From assembly GCF_001612905.1 (NCBI RefSeq), contig NZ_BDBI01000046.1, positions 1 through 64,000 of the forward strand: a stretch of 64,000 bases of DNA. Direction: 5' to 3'. The position numbers and the translations under genes are program-made. Numbering within the stretch: position 1 is the first letter of the stretch; every line of letters begins with the position of its first letter. Below the pieces are notes generated by a model. That model searched no databases. It was not told the origin of the DNA and worked only from the letters and a program-made list of their open reading frames with translations. The stretch is from Nocardia ignorata NBRC 108230 (GTDB lineage: Bacteria; Actinomycetota; Actinomycetes; Mycobacteriales; Mycobacteriaceae). This document shows, piece after piece, positions 1 to 8,643 of this stretch.

Positions 1-1105
1 GGGCATCGCGGCGGCCGCCGTCGCGCCCGCCGCGCTGGCGACCCTCACCACAGTGTTTCCGGAAGGGCCTGCGCGGGTCCGCGCTCTCGGCGTGTGGGGT
101 GGCGTCAATGCGGCGGGTGGTGCGCTCGGCGTGCTCGTCGGGGGCTTGCTCACCGAGTACGCGGACTGGCGCTGGGTGATGCTGGTCAATGTCCCGATCG
201 TCGCGGTGGCGTTACTGTCCACGGCCGCAGGCGTTCCCGCGGACCGACCGTCCGACTCGCCTGCGAGCCTCGACATCCTCGGTGCGCTCACCGCGACAGC
301 CGGAATCGGACTACTGGTGACCGGCGTCATCCGCACCGATCGCCACGGCTGGTTCTCGGCGACGACCGGCACGACGCTCGTCGCGGCCCTTGTCGCGCTC
401 ACGGCGTTCGTGGTGGTCGAACGCCGTGCGCGTAACCCGCTGCTGCGCCTCGGATTGTTCGGCAACCGGTGGGTGCTCGGTGCAAACCTCTTCGTGCTGT
501 TCGCTGCGGCAGGCCAATTCTCAGCGTTCTACCTGGTCTCGCTGTATCTGCAGCAGGTCCTGGGGCTCGGCGCGGGCGCCGCCGGGGCGGCCTTCCTGCC
601 GTTCTCGCTCTGCGTCATCGCGGGCACGCTGGTCGCGACACGGATCGGCGCGAATCGTTCGCCCCGACCGATCCTGATCGGCGGTGCGGTGCTGACCACG
701 GTCGGCATCGGCTGGTTCGCACTGATCAGCCCCGACGGCAGCGTCCTGGCCGACATCCTCGGTCCGTCGCTGATCGGCGGTTTCGGACTCGGTCTGTGCT
801 TGGCGCCGGTGGCATCGGCGGCCGTCACCGCCGTCGCGCCCGGCGAGGCGGGCATGGCCTCCGGCGCTTTCAACAGTGCCCGTCAGCTCGGCGGCAGCAT
901 CGGTGTCGCCACGCTGGCTACCCTCGCCGCGAGCAGGACCGGCACCAGCAGCGATCCAACCGCGCTGACCGGCGGCTATGGCCTCGCCCTCGCCGTCGCC
1001 GCACTGCTGTTCGCCGTGGCCGCAGCGATCGCCGTTGTCATTCTTCCGCGCACGCAGAGCGCGGAACCCCTTGCCGCCCAACCGGTTCCCGCATCAGCAC
1101 AGTGA
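1..1105 (+). CDS. MFS drug-efflux transporter, DHA2-like (5' end outside window)
   Basis: The frame is open from base 2, so the start lies upstream and only the C-terminal ~367 residues are present. About ten hydrophobic helices can be read, separated by short basic loops. The segment TEYADWRWVMLVNVPI resembles the helix 5-6 region of EmrB/QacA-type (DHA2) proton-driven multidrug exporters in the inner membrane, and the whole protein is probably a 14-helix member. The substrate cannot be told. A cupin gene follows 11 bases later and is probably co-transcribed. Family call is strong; specificity is unknown. Confidence 0.85.
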   Translation, partial: GIAAAAVAPAALATLTTVFPEGPARVRALGVWGGVNAAGGALGVLVGGLLTEYADWRWVMLVNVPIVAVALLSTAAGVPADRPSDSPASLDILGALTATAGIGLLVTGVIRTDRHGWFSATTGTTLVAALVALTAFVVVERRARNPLLRLGLFGNRWVLGANLFVLFAAAGQFSAFYLVSLYLQQVLGLGAGAAGAAFLPFSLCVIAGTLVATRIGANRSPRPILIGGAVLTTVGIGWFALISPDGSVLADILGPSLIGGFGLGLCLAPVASAAVTAVAPGEAGMASGAFNSARQLGGSIGVATLATLAASRTGTSSDPTALTGGYGLALAVAALLFAVAAAIAVVILPRTQSAEPLAAQPVPASAQ

Positions 1106-1116
1106 AAGGAAGAACG

Positions 1117-1497
1117 ATGTACCCGATCAACCTGTTCGACCGCGCCCTCCGATTCGAGCCGGAGGGAGCGGTGAGCACCGCGGAACGCCGGATGACCGCA
1201 GGCACAGATGGCTGGCAGCTGGCCACCTTCCACGTCGAGACCGACGCCGACGTACACGCCGACCACTGGGAGATGCATCCCACCGCCGACGAGGCGGTGT
1301 GCTGCTTGACGGGCGCGATGCGGTTGTACCTGCGACCCGAGACGGCCGACGAGGGAGAGTATGTCGTGGCGCTGACCGCGGGCACCGCGTTCGTGGTGCC
1401 ACGTGGACGCTGGCACCGGATCGAACTCGACGAACCGAGCGACATCATGTCGATCGGATTGCGTGACGGCACAAGGCAGGAGCCCGTCGTGCGGTGA
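1117..1497 (+). CDS. small cupin-domain protein
   Basis: 126 residues, single cupin barrel. The first cupin motif is visible as three histidines (VHADHWEMH) followed by a glutamate (DEAV), and the second as GTAFVVPRGRWH, so a metal site is likely. The ATG at 1117 has an AAAGGA ribosome-binding site and begins 11 bases after the transporter stop, which suggests an operon. Cupins of this size are either small enzymes or ligand-binding proteins. The exact reaction cannot be inferred, although a role in modifying or sensing the exporter substrate is possible. Confidence 0.8.
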   Translation: MYPINLFDRALRFEPEGAVSTAERRMTAGTDGWQLATFHVETDADVHADHWEMHPTADEAVCCLTGAMRLYLRPETADEGEYVVALTAGTAFVVPRGRWHRIELDEPSDIMSIGLRDGTRQEPVVR

Positions 1498-1501
1498 AAC
1501 A

Positions 1502-1537
1502 GCCGAGGGCGCCGCGCGGTGGCGCGGCGCCCTCGGC
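1502..1537. terminator. bidirectional hairpin terminator
   Basis: A perfect 16-bp stem (1502-1517 with 1522-1537) encloses a GGTG loop between the convergent cupin and universal stress protein genes. There is no long T-run, as is common for actinomycete terminators. Confidence 0.75.
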
Positions 1538-1550
1538 GGGTGGTCGAACC

Positions 1551-2003
1551 TCAGCGCACCGTGTGGACGATCAGGACGTCCGAGCGGGACTTGCGGGCCA
1601 CGTCCGAGGGGACGGAGCCGAGTAGGCGGCCGGTGAGGGTGTTGAGGCCACGGTTACCGACGACGAGCAGGTCGGCCTTGGTCTCCTTGATCAGCTCGAG
1701 CAGGGAATCCACCGGCTCGCCGACGATGGCGCGCTCGACGATGTTCTTCGCACCGGCGGCCACCGCCTTCTCGCGGGCGACGTGCAGGATCTCGTTTGTC
1801 GGCGCCGAGCCACGGACCTGGTAGGCCTCGTCCTTGAGCACATCGGCGGCGGCGGCGACATCGCGATCATCGGTCGGGAAGTAGGCGCAGGCCAGCACGA
1901 GAGTCGCGTCCGCGTCGGCAGCGAGCGCCGCAGCCTTCTCCACCGCGACGTACGACGAATCCGAGCCATCAGTACCGACGACAATGGTCCGGTAGGCGGT
2001 CAT
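1551..2003 (-). CDS. universal stress protein (UspA family)
   Basis: 150 residues, a single Usp domain. The N-terminus YRTIVVGTDGSDSS is the usual first strand with the ATP-contacting aspartate. The C-terminal nucleotide motif G-2x-G-9x-G-S is intact (GNRG, nine residues, GS), so this is an ATP-binding type like M. tuberculosis TB15.3 (Rv1636), which sits in the same neighbourhood near uvrB. The ATG at 2003 is preceded by GGAGGAG, which decides it over upstream alternatives. A 290-bp upstream region with a palindrome suggests its own regulated promoter. Likely a cytosolic stress or nucleotide-binding protein. Confidence 0.9.
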   Translation of the reverse strand: MTAYRTIVVGTDGSDSSYVAVEKAAALAADADATLVLACAYFPTDDRDVAAAADVLKDEAYQVRGSAPTNEILHVAREKAVAAGAKNIVERAIVGEPVDSLLELIKETKADLLVVGNRGLNTLTGRLLGSVPSDVARKSRSDVLIVHTVR

Positions 2004-2216
2004 CTCTCCTCCAACTTGGTCGGTGCAGCGCCGAACGACCCGGGAATCGAGCATCGGCGCGGCAATTGCGTCGACCATAACGCCACAACGCGCCGATTTA
2101 TCGACAATTCGCAACAGATCACACCGGGAGTGTTGGGCCACTTTGTCCGGTGGTGCCGGATTATGGGCGCCGCCGTCGGCATTCACCTGCGCCGATCGAA
2201 CGGCGAGCCGACGAAA

Positions 2217-2232
2217 TTGTGGTAGATCACAA
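2217..2232. promoter_or_regulatory. CRP-like palindrome TTGTG-N6-CACAA
   Basis: TTGTGGTAGATCACAA is a perfect five-base inverted repeat with a six-base centre, close to the TGTGA-N6-TCACA pattern bound by CRP/FNR proteins. It lies in the 290-bp gap 2004-2293 upstream of the stress protein gene and downstream of the AraC gene. The rest of that gap shows no gene. Confidence 0.35.
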
Positions 2233-2293
2233 CACAATCAACGCCGCTGCGGGCCTGGGATTTTCGTCACAACACCGCCGGTACCGTGCCCGT

Positions 2294-3130
2294 TCACAGC
2301 GTTGCGGCGGCCGCGTCCATCGCGCGGGCGCGGCGCGCGTATTCGCGCGGCGGCATCCCGATCTGCGCGGTGAATTCCCGGCTGAAATGCGCCTGATCGA
2401 AATAGCCCAGACCGGTGGCCAACTCGGCCAGATCCGGGTCGGAGTGGGCGAGCAGATCGGCGGCGTCCTGCAACCGGAACCGGCACAGCACCCATTTCGG
2501 GCCGGCGCCCACATAGCGGCGGAACAACCGCTGCAAGGTGCGCATGGGCACCGCGAACCGTTCGGTGACCTGGTCCACGCGCGTGAGCTCGGGATCCCGC
2601 TCCATCGCCGTCACGATGCGCGACACCAGCGCGAACTGCGGGTCGTCGGCACCGCCGCGGCCGCCGAAGAATTCCTCGACGATCCCGACCCGGTTCTCGT
2701 CGGACGGTTCGGCCAGTACCCGCTCGGCCAGCCCCGCCGCTTCGGGCAGCACCTCGGTGAGCAGCGCCGAACCGTCGCGGAAGGCACCGACATCACACCC
2801 GATGAAGGCCCCGAAACCGCCGGGGCGGAAACGGATTCCGAATGTCTCGCCCTCGCCGTCGAGATCGCGCACGTACTTGGTGGTGCACACGCCGTTCACG
2901 AATCCGCCGGTGCGGGTGCTGCTGCGTTCGAAGGTGACGTTCACGCACGGAAACGACAGCACCTCGGCACGAAACGCGGGCCTGCCACGCAGATCCCAGC
3001 GCACCACCCAATACCGGTCGGCGAATTCCGCCAGCGCGGGACCGACTTCGAGCCGCCGCAGCGAACGGTGTCTGGCCTGCTCTCGCGGGAGCAGGATCCC
3101 CTTCGCGTCGTCGATGTCGCCAGTCGTCAT
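2294..3130 (-). CDS. AraC-family transcriptional regulator
   Basis: 278 residues from the ATG at 3130. The C-terminal ~100 residues carry two helix-turn-helices; the second reads ATGLGYFDQAHFSREF, the standard AraC signature. The N-terminal ~160 residues (FRPGGFGAFIG, VLPEAAGLAERV) resemble the ligand-free sensory domain common in actinobacterial AraC proteins. A longer in-frame start at 3199 would overlap the divergent VOC gene, so the internal ATG is preferred. The 56-bp spacing and divergent layout suggest that it controls the VOC gene and itself. Confidence 0.85.
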   Translation of the reverse strand: MTTGDIDDAKGILLPREQARHRSLRRLEVGPALAEFADRYWVVRWDLRGRPAFRAEVLSFPCVNVTFERSSTRTGGFVNGVCTTKYVRDLDGEGETFGIRFRPGGFGAFIGCDVGAFRDGSALLTEVLPEAAGLAERVLAEPSDENRVGIVEEFFGGRGGADDPQFALVSRIVTAMERDPELTRVDQVTERFAVPMRTLQRLFRRYVGAGPKWVLCRFRLQDAADLLAHSDPDLAELATGLGYFDQAHFSREFTAQIGMPPREYARRARAMDAAAATL

Positions 3131-3186
3131 CGACGATGTCGCGTTCTTACAAGACCGGTGGGCGCCGGGTGAGCAGGATCGAAGCC

Positions 3187-3651
3187 ATGAACGTTGCACC
3201 GATCCCTGAGGGCTACCACTCCATCACCTGTTTCCTGGCCGTCGCCGACGGCGAGGCGGCCATCGACTTCTACTCCGAGGTCTTCGGCGCGAAGGTCCTC
3301 AGCCGCGCCGACGATACCGAGGGCAGGCCCGTCCACGCGGAGCTGCTCATCGGCGATTCCACCCTGCAGCTCGGCATCCCGCTGCCCGACAACAGCGTTC
3401 GCGCCCCCGAGGGTTGGGTGCACACCTCGATCGTGCACTACTGCCCCGATGTCGACGAGGCGCTCGCGCGTGCCGTCGCCCGCGGTGCCCGCGTCGTCGA
3501 GGAAACCCAGACCTTCGTCACCGGCGACCGCTACGGCGTGATCATCGATCCGTTCGGCCACCGCTGGGCCGTGATGACCCGCGTCGAGGACGTCTCCCGC
3601 GAGGAGGCCGACCGACGCGTAGCCGCCTGGATGGCGACTCAGTCCACCTAG
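3187..3651 (+). CDS. VOC-superfamily (glyoxalase/bleomycin-resistance, PhnB-like) protein
   Basis: 154 residues. A single VOC module with the PhnB-like opening (EGYHSITCFLAVADGEAAIDFY) and ending in the conserved IIDPFGHRWAV. Members are metal-dependent enzymes or binding proteins; here the substrate is unknown. A -10-like CAGGAT lies seven bases before the ATG, so the message may be leaderless. The gene is divergent from the AraC regulator at 2294-3130, probably its controller, and its end faces the end of uvrB only 23 bp away. Confidence 0.8.
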   Translation: MNVAPIPEGYHSITCFLAVADGEAAIDFYSEVFGAKVLSRADDTEGRPVHAELLIGDSTLQLGIPLPDNSVRAPEGWVHTSIVHYCPDVDEALARAVARGARVVEETQTFVTGDRYGVIIDPFGHRWAVMTRVEDVSREEADRRVAAWMATQST

Positions 3652-3674
3652 CGGCCAGCGGTGCGTCGCCATCC

Positions 3675-5855
3675 TCAGCTCAACCCCGCAGCGTCCATTC
3701 CGCGCAGTTCCTTCTTCAGGTCGGCGATCTCGTCACGTAAGCGGCCTGCCAGCTCGAACTGCAGTTCGCGGGCGGCGTTCATCATCTGGTCGGTGAGGGA
3801 GGCGACGAGGTCGGCCAGTTCGGCGCGCGGCATCGACTTCACGTCGCGTTCGGCGTAGATGCCCGCGCTCACCGCACGGCCGGGTTCGCCCTGGGCGCGC
3901 CTGCCACGGCTGACGTTGCGGCCGGAACCGCCGACGGCCACCTCGTCGCCCGCTTCCAGGTACACCTGGTCGAGGATGTCGGCGATCTTCTTGCGCAGGG
4001 GCTGCGGGTCGATGCCGTTGGCCTCGTTATAGGCGATCTGCTTGGCGCGGCGGCGGTCGGTCTCGTCGATGGCGTGGCGCATCGAGTCGGTGATCTTGTC
4101 GGCGTACATGTGCACTTCACCCGACACGTTGCGGGCCGCGCGGCCGATGGTCTGGATGAGGCTGGTGCTCGACCGGAGGAAGCCCTCCTTGTCGGCGTCG
4201 AGGATCGCCACCAGCGACACCTCGGGCAGGTCGAGGCCCTCGCGCAGCAGGTTGATGCCGACGAGCACGTCGTATTCGCCGAGGCGCAGCTGACGCAGCA
4301 GTTCCACGCGGCGCAGGGTGTCGATCTCCGAATGCAGGTACCGCACCCGGACCCCGAGCCCGAGCAGGTAGTCGGTGAGGTCCTCGGACATCTTCTTGGT
4401 GAGCGTGGTGACGAGCACGCGCTCGTCGCGTTCGGTGCGCTGCCGGATCTCGTGCACGAGGTCGTCGATCTGGCCCTTGGTCGGTTTCACCACGACCTGC
4501 GGGTCGACGAGACCGGTCGGACGGATGACCTGTTCGACGACCTCACCGCCCACCTGACCGAGCTCGTACGGGCCGGGCGTAGCCGACAGGTACACCGCCT
4601 GCCCGATCCGGTCGGCGAACTCCTCCCAGGTGAGCGGGCGATTGTCGACCGCCGAGGGCAACCGGAACCCGAACTCGACGAGGTTGCGCTTACGCGACAT
4701 ATCGCCCTCGTACATGCCGCCGATCTGCGGCACGGTGACGTGGGATTCGTCGATGACCAGTAGGAAGTCGTCCGGGAAGTAGTCGAGCAGGGTGGCGGGC
4801 GCCGACCCGGCGGGGCGACCGTCGATATGACGCGAATAGTTCTCGATGCCCGAGCAGAACCCGACCTGACGGATCATCTCCAGGTCGTATTCGGTGCGCA
4901 TGCGCAAACGCTGCGCCTCGAGCAGTTTGCCCTGGCCCTCGAGCTCGGCCAGACGGGCAGCCAGCTCCTCCTCGATGGCGGCGACGGCCTTCTCCATGCG
5001 CTCCGGGCCCGCCACGTAGTGGGTGGCGGGGAAGATGCGCAGCGAGTCGACCTGCCGGACGACGTCGCCGGTGAGCGGGTGCAGGTAGTACAGCGCCTCG
5101 ATCTCGTCACCGAAGAATTCGATGCGGACCGCGAGCTCCTCGTAGGAGGGAATGATCTCGACGGTGTCGCCACGCACCCGGAACGACCCGCGCGTGAACG
5201 CCATGTCGTTGCGGGTGTACTGCACGTCGACCAGCAGCCGCAGCAGCGCGTCGCGATCGATCTCGCCGCCGACCTCGAGCTGCACCGAACGGTCGAGATA
5301 GGACTGCGGCGTACCGAGACCGTAGATGCACGACACCGACGCGACCACTACCACATCGCGCCGCGACAGCAGGCTGGAGGTAGCCGAGTGCCGCAGCCGC
5401 TCGACGTCGTCGTTGATCGAGCTGTCCTTCTCGATGTAGGTGTCGGTCTGGGCGATGTAGGCCTCGGGCTGGTAGTAGTCGTAGTACGAGACGAAGTACT
5501 CGACCGCGTTGTGCGGCAACATCTCCCGCAGTTCGTTGGCCAGCTGGGCCGCCAGGGTCTTGTTCGGCGCGAGCATCAGGGTTGGCCGCTGCAGCTTCTC
5601 GATCAGCCAGGCGGTGGTCGCCGACTTACCGGTGCCGGTGGCACCGAGCAGCACCACGTCCTTCTCCCCCGCGTTGATGCGGCGCTCGAGCTCGGCGATG
5701 GCGGCGGGCTGATCGCCTGCCGGCTGATGCGGGCTGACCACCTCGAAGCGGCCACCCTTGCGCTCGATCTCACCGACCGGGCGGTGCTCCGAATGCGCGA
5801 GCGGGTGCCCCCGCTCTTCGTACCCTTCGGCCGGGATCTCGGTTGCGAATGCCAT
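3675..5855 (-). CDS. uvrB: excinuclease ABC subunit UvrB
   Basis: 726 residues. UvrB is the damage-verifying helicase-like subunit of nucleotide excision repair; it is loaded by UvrA and recruits UvrC. Visible features are Walker A GATGTGKS (about 71-78), the beta-hairpin region YYDYYQPEAY, Walker-B-like DESH, motif VI QTIGRAARN and a C-terminal UVR domain that contacts UvrC. There is an N-terminal extension of ~35 residues relative to E. coli. The ATG at 5855 is chosen because TAACCT sits exactly seven bases upstream; an in-frame ATG at 5879 would lie above that promoter. It is divergent from the DUF402 gene. Confidence 0.97.
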   Translation of the reverse strand: MAFATEIPAEGYEERGHPLAHSEHRPVGEIERKGGRFEVVSPHQPAGDQPAAIAELERRINAGEKDVVLLGATGTGKSATTAWLIEKLQRPTLMLAPNKTLAAQLANELREMLPHNAVEYFVSYYDYYQPEAYIAQTDTYIEKDSSINDDVERLRHSATSSLLSRRDVVVVASVSCIYGLGTPQSYLDRSVQLEVGGEIDRDALLRLLVDVQYTRNDMAFTRGSFRVRGDTVEIIPSYEELAVRIEFFGDEIEALYYLHPLTGDVVRQVDSLRIFPATHYVAGPERMEKAVAAIEEELAARLAELEGQGKLLEAQRLRMRTEYDLEMIRQVGFCSGIENYSRHIDGRPAGSAPATLLDYFPDDFLLVIDESHVTVPQIGGMYEGDMSRKRNLVEFGFRLPSAVDNRPLTWEEFADRIGQAVYLSATPGPYELGQVGGEVVEQVIRPTGLVDPQVVVKPTKGQIDDLVHEIRQRTERDERVLVTTLTKKMSEDLTDYLLGLGVRVRYLHSEIDTLRRVELLRQLRLGEYDVLVGINLLREGLDLPEVSLVAILDADKEGFLRSSTSLIQTIGRAARNVSGEVHMYADKITDSMRHAIDETDRRRAKQIAYNEANGIDPQPLRKKIADILDQVYLEAGDEVAVGGSGRNVSRGRRAQGEPGRAVSAGIYAERDVKSMPRAELADLVASLTDQMMNAARELQFELAGRLRDEIADLKKELRGMDAAGLS

Positions 5856-5862
5856 GCACACC

Positions 5863-5868
5863 AGGTTA
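5863..5868 (-). promoter_or_regulatory. -10 element of uvrB (leaderless)
   Basis: Minus strand TAACCT, seven bases, then the ATG at 5855. This spacing puts the transcription start at or next to the start codon. Confidence 0.6.
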
Positions 5869-5930
5869 GGCGTACCCACCGACAGATTCGTGGCGGCGCA
5901 AAGCGCTCGGCGCCCGGCCCCGCGTGCCGG

Positions 5931-5936
5931 TAGATT
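5931..5936 (+). promoter_or_regulatory. -10 element of the DUF402 gene (leaderless)
   Basis: TAGATT, eight bases, then the ATG at 5945. It lies back to back with the uvrB promoter within about 70 bp. Confidence 0.55.
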
Positions 5937-5944
5937 CTGCGCAC

Positions 5945-6469
5945 ATGACCCAGGCCTCGACCGTGCACGTGCACCCGCCCAAAATCGAGCTGTTCGACGT
6001 GGCGGCCAAGACCAATACCGACCCGAAGGGTTTCGTACGACCGGTCGAGGTCTACCGGGAGGAGCCGTGGGGCCTCTACATGGGGCGGCACTCCGACCAC
6101 GCCAGCTTCCATTATCTGGAATCGTGGCTGCTGCCGAGTCTGTCGCTGCGCGCGTCCAAACTCTGGTACAACCCGGGCATCGAGCAGTGGCAGGACGTCT
6201 ACGTCGATGTCGGCGTCTTCACCAGGGACTCCCCGACGCTGTGGCGCTCGGTGGACCACTACCTCGACCTGCTGGTCCGCACGGGCCGCGATGTGCGTCT
6301 GGTCGACATCGACGAACTGCTGGCCGCGCAGACCGACGGCCTGCTCGATGCCGAACAGGCTCAGGCGGCAATCGAACACGCGGTCGCGGCGGTCGACGGG
6401 ATCGCCGCGCACGGGTACTCGCTCGAGGCGTGGCTCGCCACCCTCGGCATGACCCTGACCTGGCGCTGA
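5945..6469 (+). CDS. DUF402-domain protein
   Basis: 174 residues. The core (VYREEPWGLYMGRHSDHASFHYLESWLL split over ~35 residues, then LWYNPGIEQWQDVYVDVGVF) matches the DUF402 fold, a small barrel related to FomD-type nucleotide hydrolases. The acidic C-terminal helix region (LVDIDELLAAQ) is typical. The ATG at 5945 is fixed by the promoter eight bases upstream. Its position next to uvrB mirrors mycobacteria, where a conserved hypothetical gene lies between uvrB and coaE. The biochemical role is unproven; hydrolysis of a phosphorylated nucleotide is only a family-based guess. Confidence 0.8.
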   Translation: MTQASTVHVHPPKIELFDVAAKTNTDPKGFVRPVEVYREEPWGLYMGRHSDHASFHYLESWLLPSLSLRASKLWYNPGIEQWQDVYVDVGVFTRDSPTLWRSVDHYLDLLVRTGRDVRLVDIDELLAAQTDGLLDAEQAQAAIEHAVAAVDGIAAHGYSLEAWLATLGMTLTWR

Positions 6470-6474
6470 AACGA

Positions 6475-6513
6475 CGAAACCGCCCGCGACCGGACAGGTC
6501 GCGGGCGGTTTCG
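6475..6513. terminator. bidirectional hairpin terminator
   Basis: A perfect 17-bp stem (6475-6491 with 6497-6513) and five-base loop lie between the convergent DUF402 and secreted-protein genes. Confidence 0.8.
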
Positions 6514-6520
6514 CCATCGA

Positions 6521-6943
6521 TCAGCCTGCCGAACCGCTGCCGAGCAGGTCGCCGAGGCCACCACCGCAGCCTGCGCTGCCGGTCGCGGCCGCCTCACCGA
6601 CGGTGACGGTGATCGAGTCGCTGATCAGCAGCTGCCGCGCCTCGAGCTTGTGCTGGCCCGTCGTAGTCGGCTTCCAGGTCATGCTCACCGTGCCGGAGAG
6701 CAGCGAGGGGGAGACAGTGCCGATGTCGCGGCCGTTGTCGGTGAACTTCACCGAGGTCAGCCTGTCGACCTCGACGCTGGCCGTCAGCTTGTAGCTGCAC
6801 CCGACCTTGTGATCGGTGCCCGCGACGCTGAGGTTGCCCACCCAGGCCGAGGCCTGCGGGGCGGCCAGCACGATGATGGCGGCGACAGCGCCGAACGCGG
6901 TGATGCCGAAGCCCGCACGGCCGAGACGGTGATGTGTTGTCAT
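6521..6943 (-). CDS. small secreted Ig-like-fold protein
   Basis: 140 residues. A Sec signal peptide is clear: basic start, hydrophobic stretch GAVAAIIVLAAP, cleavage at ASA before WVG. The mature ~107 residues look like an all-beta Ig-like domain (VKFTDNGRDIGTVSP, TMTW-like strands, KLEARQLLISDSITVTVG) with one cysteine near each end (VGCSYK and AGCGGG), which may form a disulfide. The tail is glycine-rich. Such proteins are frequent in Nocardia and mycobacteria, with unknown function at the envelope. A palindrome over the likely transcription start suggests regulation. Confidence 0.75.
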   Translation of the reverse strand: MTTHHRLGRAGFGITAFGAVAAIIVLAAPQASAWVGNLSVAGTDHKVGCSYKLTASVEVDRLTSVKFTDNGRDIGTVSPSLLSGTVSMTWKPTTTGQHKLEARQLLISDSITVTVGEAAATGSAGCGGGLGDLLGSGSAG

Positions 6944-6967
6944 ACGCGCTACAACTTCCCTGTGAAT

Positions 6968-6989
6968 CGAGTCACCCGGTAGTGACTCG
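6968..6989. promoter_or_regulatory. palindrome over the promoter of the secreted-protein gene
   Basis: CGAGTCAC, six bases, GTGACTCG: perfect eight-base arms. On the minus strand TACATT (6999-6994) is a plausible -10, placing the transcription start inside the palindrome, about 43 bases before the ATG at 6943. This fits an operator. Confidence 0.45.
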
Positions 6990-7063
6990 CCACAATGTAA
7001 CCAGCGCGCCGTCCGCTGCGGACAGTTTTTGAAACATTGACGTTTAACAGATGCCGACCGGAG

Positions 7064-8269
7064 TTACGCGCGGGCGCGAGCCCACTCACCGACCCTCGGG
7101 TAGACCACGTCGAACCACGGTTCCTTGACCGCGTAATAGGCCTCGCCCGCCGCCTCGCCCGACTTCCCCGCCGCCGCCCGTTCGGCCGTCCGCTTTATCT
7201 CCAGATACTCCGTCCGCACGTCCTCCTCCGCCCGCAGCCAGTCGCGGAAGTCGAGCGCGAGCCGCTGGCCGGGCGAATCCTGCACGCGCAAATGGATATT
7301 CGCCGGTCGGCCGGGATCCGCGTTGCCGTGCAAGCGTTTTGCCCACAGGTCCACGTCGGTGCCCGCCGGATCCGCGGGCGTGGGCTTGGGGTTGTCGTGC
7401 GTGATGCCGACCGCGCGCGGGAATCCCGCGGCTGCCAGCGAATCTGCCAGTGCGTCAGCGGTTTCCAGGTCGGCCACAGTCACCTGGATGTCGATGAGAT
7501 CCTTGGCGGGCAGCCCGCTCACCGCCGTCGAACCGACATGGTCGATACGCACCGCCGCCGCACCGCACACCAGGTGCAGCCGGGCGATGATCCGGCGGGC
7601 CTGTGCGCCCCACTCCGGGTCGTGCGGCACCAACCGGTACTCAGCCCGCGCCCGCACCCCCTCGCGCTGATTGCGTTCGAACGGGACGAGCCGATGCTCC
7701 CACAGCGCCCGCACCTGATCCTCGACCGCGCCGGGTGCGCCGTTGTTGTCCAGCCACACGTCGGCCACCGCGTGCCGCTGCTCGTCGGTGGCCTGCGCGG
7801 CGATCCTCGCCAGCGCGTCGGCCTCGGCGACACCACGCTGCTCGACCAGCCTGCGCAACCGGGTCTCCACATCGGCGCCGACCACGACCACCAGCTGCAT
7901 GAGCGGCGCGAGCCCGTTCTCCACCAGCAGCGGAATGTCTTGCACCACAATGGCATCGGCGGGTGCGGCGCCGATGAGTTCGGCCGTACGGGCGCCGACC
8001 AGCGGATGGGTGATGGCATTGAGCTTGCCGCGTGAGGTGTCGTCGGCGAAGGCCACCGCCGCCAGCGCGGGCCGGTCGAGGCTGCCGTCCTCGGCCAGGA
8101 TCTCGTCGCCGAACTCGGCGACGAGCGCGGCCAGACCCGGCGTTCCCGGCGCGACGACCTCGCGAGCGATGGCATCGGAGTCGATCACCACCGCCCCCAG
8201 CTCGACCATGGTCCGCGCCACTGTGGACTTACCCGCTCCCATGCCTCCGGTGAGGCCGATCCGCAACAT
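7064..8269 (-). CDS. coaE: dephospho-CoA kinase fused to a GrpB/UPF0157 domain
   Basis: 401 residues. Residues 1 to ~200 are CoaE, the last step of CoA synthesis, phosphorylating dephospho-CoA; the P-loop is GLTGGMGAGKST. Residues ~210-395 are a GrpB/UPF0157 domain with the signature DHVGSTAVSGLPAKDLIDIQ, a nucleotidyltransferase-like fold of unknown role. The same fusion is known in mycobacterial CoaE (Rv1631). ATG 8269 is chosen because the kinase fold starts at once (MLRIGLTGG); an upstream in-frame start would add 42 unrelated residues. GAGACT six bases upstream may be a leaderless -10. Confidence 0.93.
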   Translation of the reverse strand: MLRIGLTGGMGAGKSTVARTMVELGAVVIDSDAIAREVVAPGTPGLAALVAEFGDEILAEDGSLDRPALAAVAFADDTSRGKLNAITHPLVGARTAELIGAAPADAIVVQDIPLLVENGLAPLMQLVVVVGADVETRLRRLVEQRGVAEADALARIAAQATDEQRHAVADVWLDNNGAPGAVEDQVRALWEHRLVPFERNQREGVRARAEYRLVPHDPEWGAQARRIIARLHLVCGAAAVRIDHVGSTAVSGLPAKDLIDIQVTVADLETADALADSLAAAGFPRAVGITHDNPKPTPADPAGTDVDLWAKRLHGNADPGRPANIHLRVQDSPGQRLALDFRDWLRAEEDVRTEYLEIKRTAERAAAGKSGEAAGEAYYAVKEPWFDVVYPRVGEWARARA

Positions 8270-8412
8270 GCGCCAAGTCTCGCATCCCCGCGCCCGGAGC
8301 AGGTCAGGTGTTCCCGACACGCCGATATGCGGCGGCGGCAAATCCGGGGCCGGGCGCGTCGCGTCGACTAACCTTCGCGCAGGCGAGAAGGCCAATCACC
8401 AGCGAGCGAAGG

Positions 8413-8631
8413 ATGATCATGGGCACCACACAACACCGGACGGCTCGCCACCGCCTCGGCATGCCCGGCGGTGTGCACTGCGTTGAATTCCCTGCTGTGG
8501 CAGCGACTCTCGCCGAATATCGCCGGTCCTGGTTCACCGCTCTGATCTCGCCCGCCAGACACAGTTTCGCCGCGATGCGCAAGCGCACCAGCATGGGGGC
8601 CACCTACTGGGTGCCCGCCGCCGCGAACTGA
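8413..8631 (+). CDS. small uncharacterised protein, 72 residues
   Basis: I do not recognise this family. The protein is basic (HRTARHRLG, RKRTSM), has no membrane helix or signal peptide, and ends in YWVPAAAN. Evidence that it is expressed: a -10-like TAACCT at 8369-8374, a GCGAAGG ribosome-binding site just before the ATG at 8413, and a strong terminator immediately after the stop. It lies between the 5' end of coaE and the 3' end of rpsA. The alternative is a structured small RNA with an incidental reading frame. Confidence 0.5.
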   Translation: MIMGTTQHRTARHRLGMPGGVHCVEFPAVAATLAEYRRSWFTALISPARHSFAAMRKRTSMGATYWVPAAAN

Positions 8632-8643
8632 GCACCGACTACC

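Noticed and set aside
3131..3199. Longer AraC start at 3199
   Set aside because: It would overlap the divergent VOC gene start and adds residues with no family similarity.
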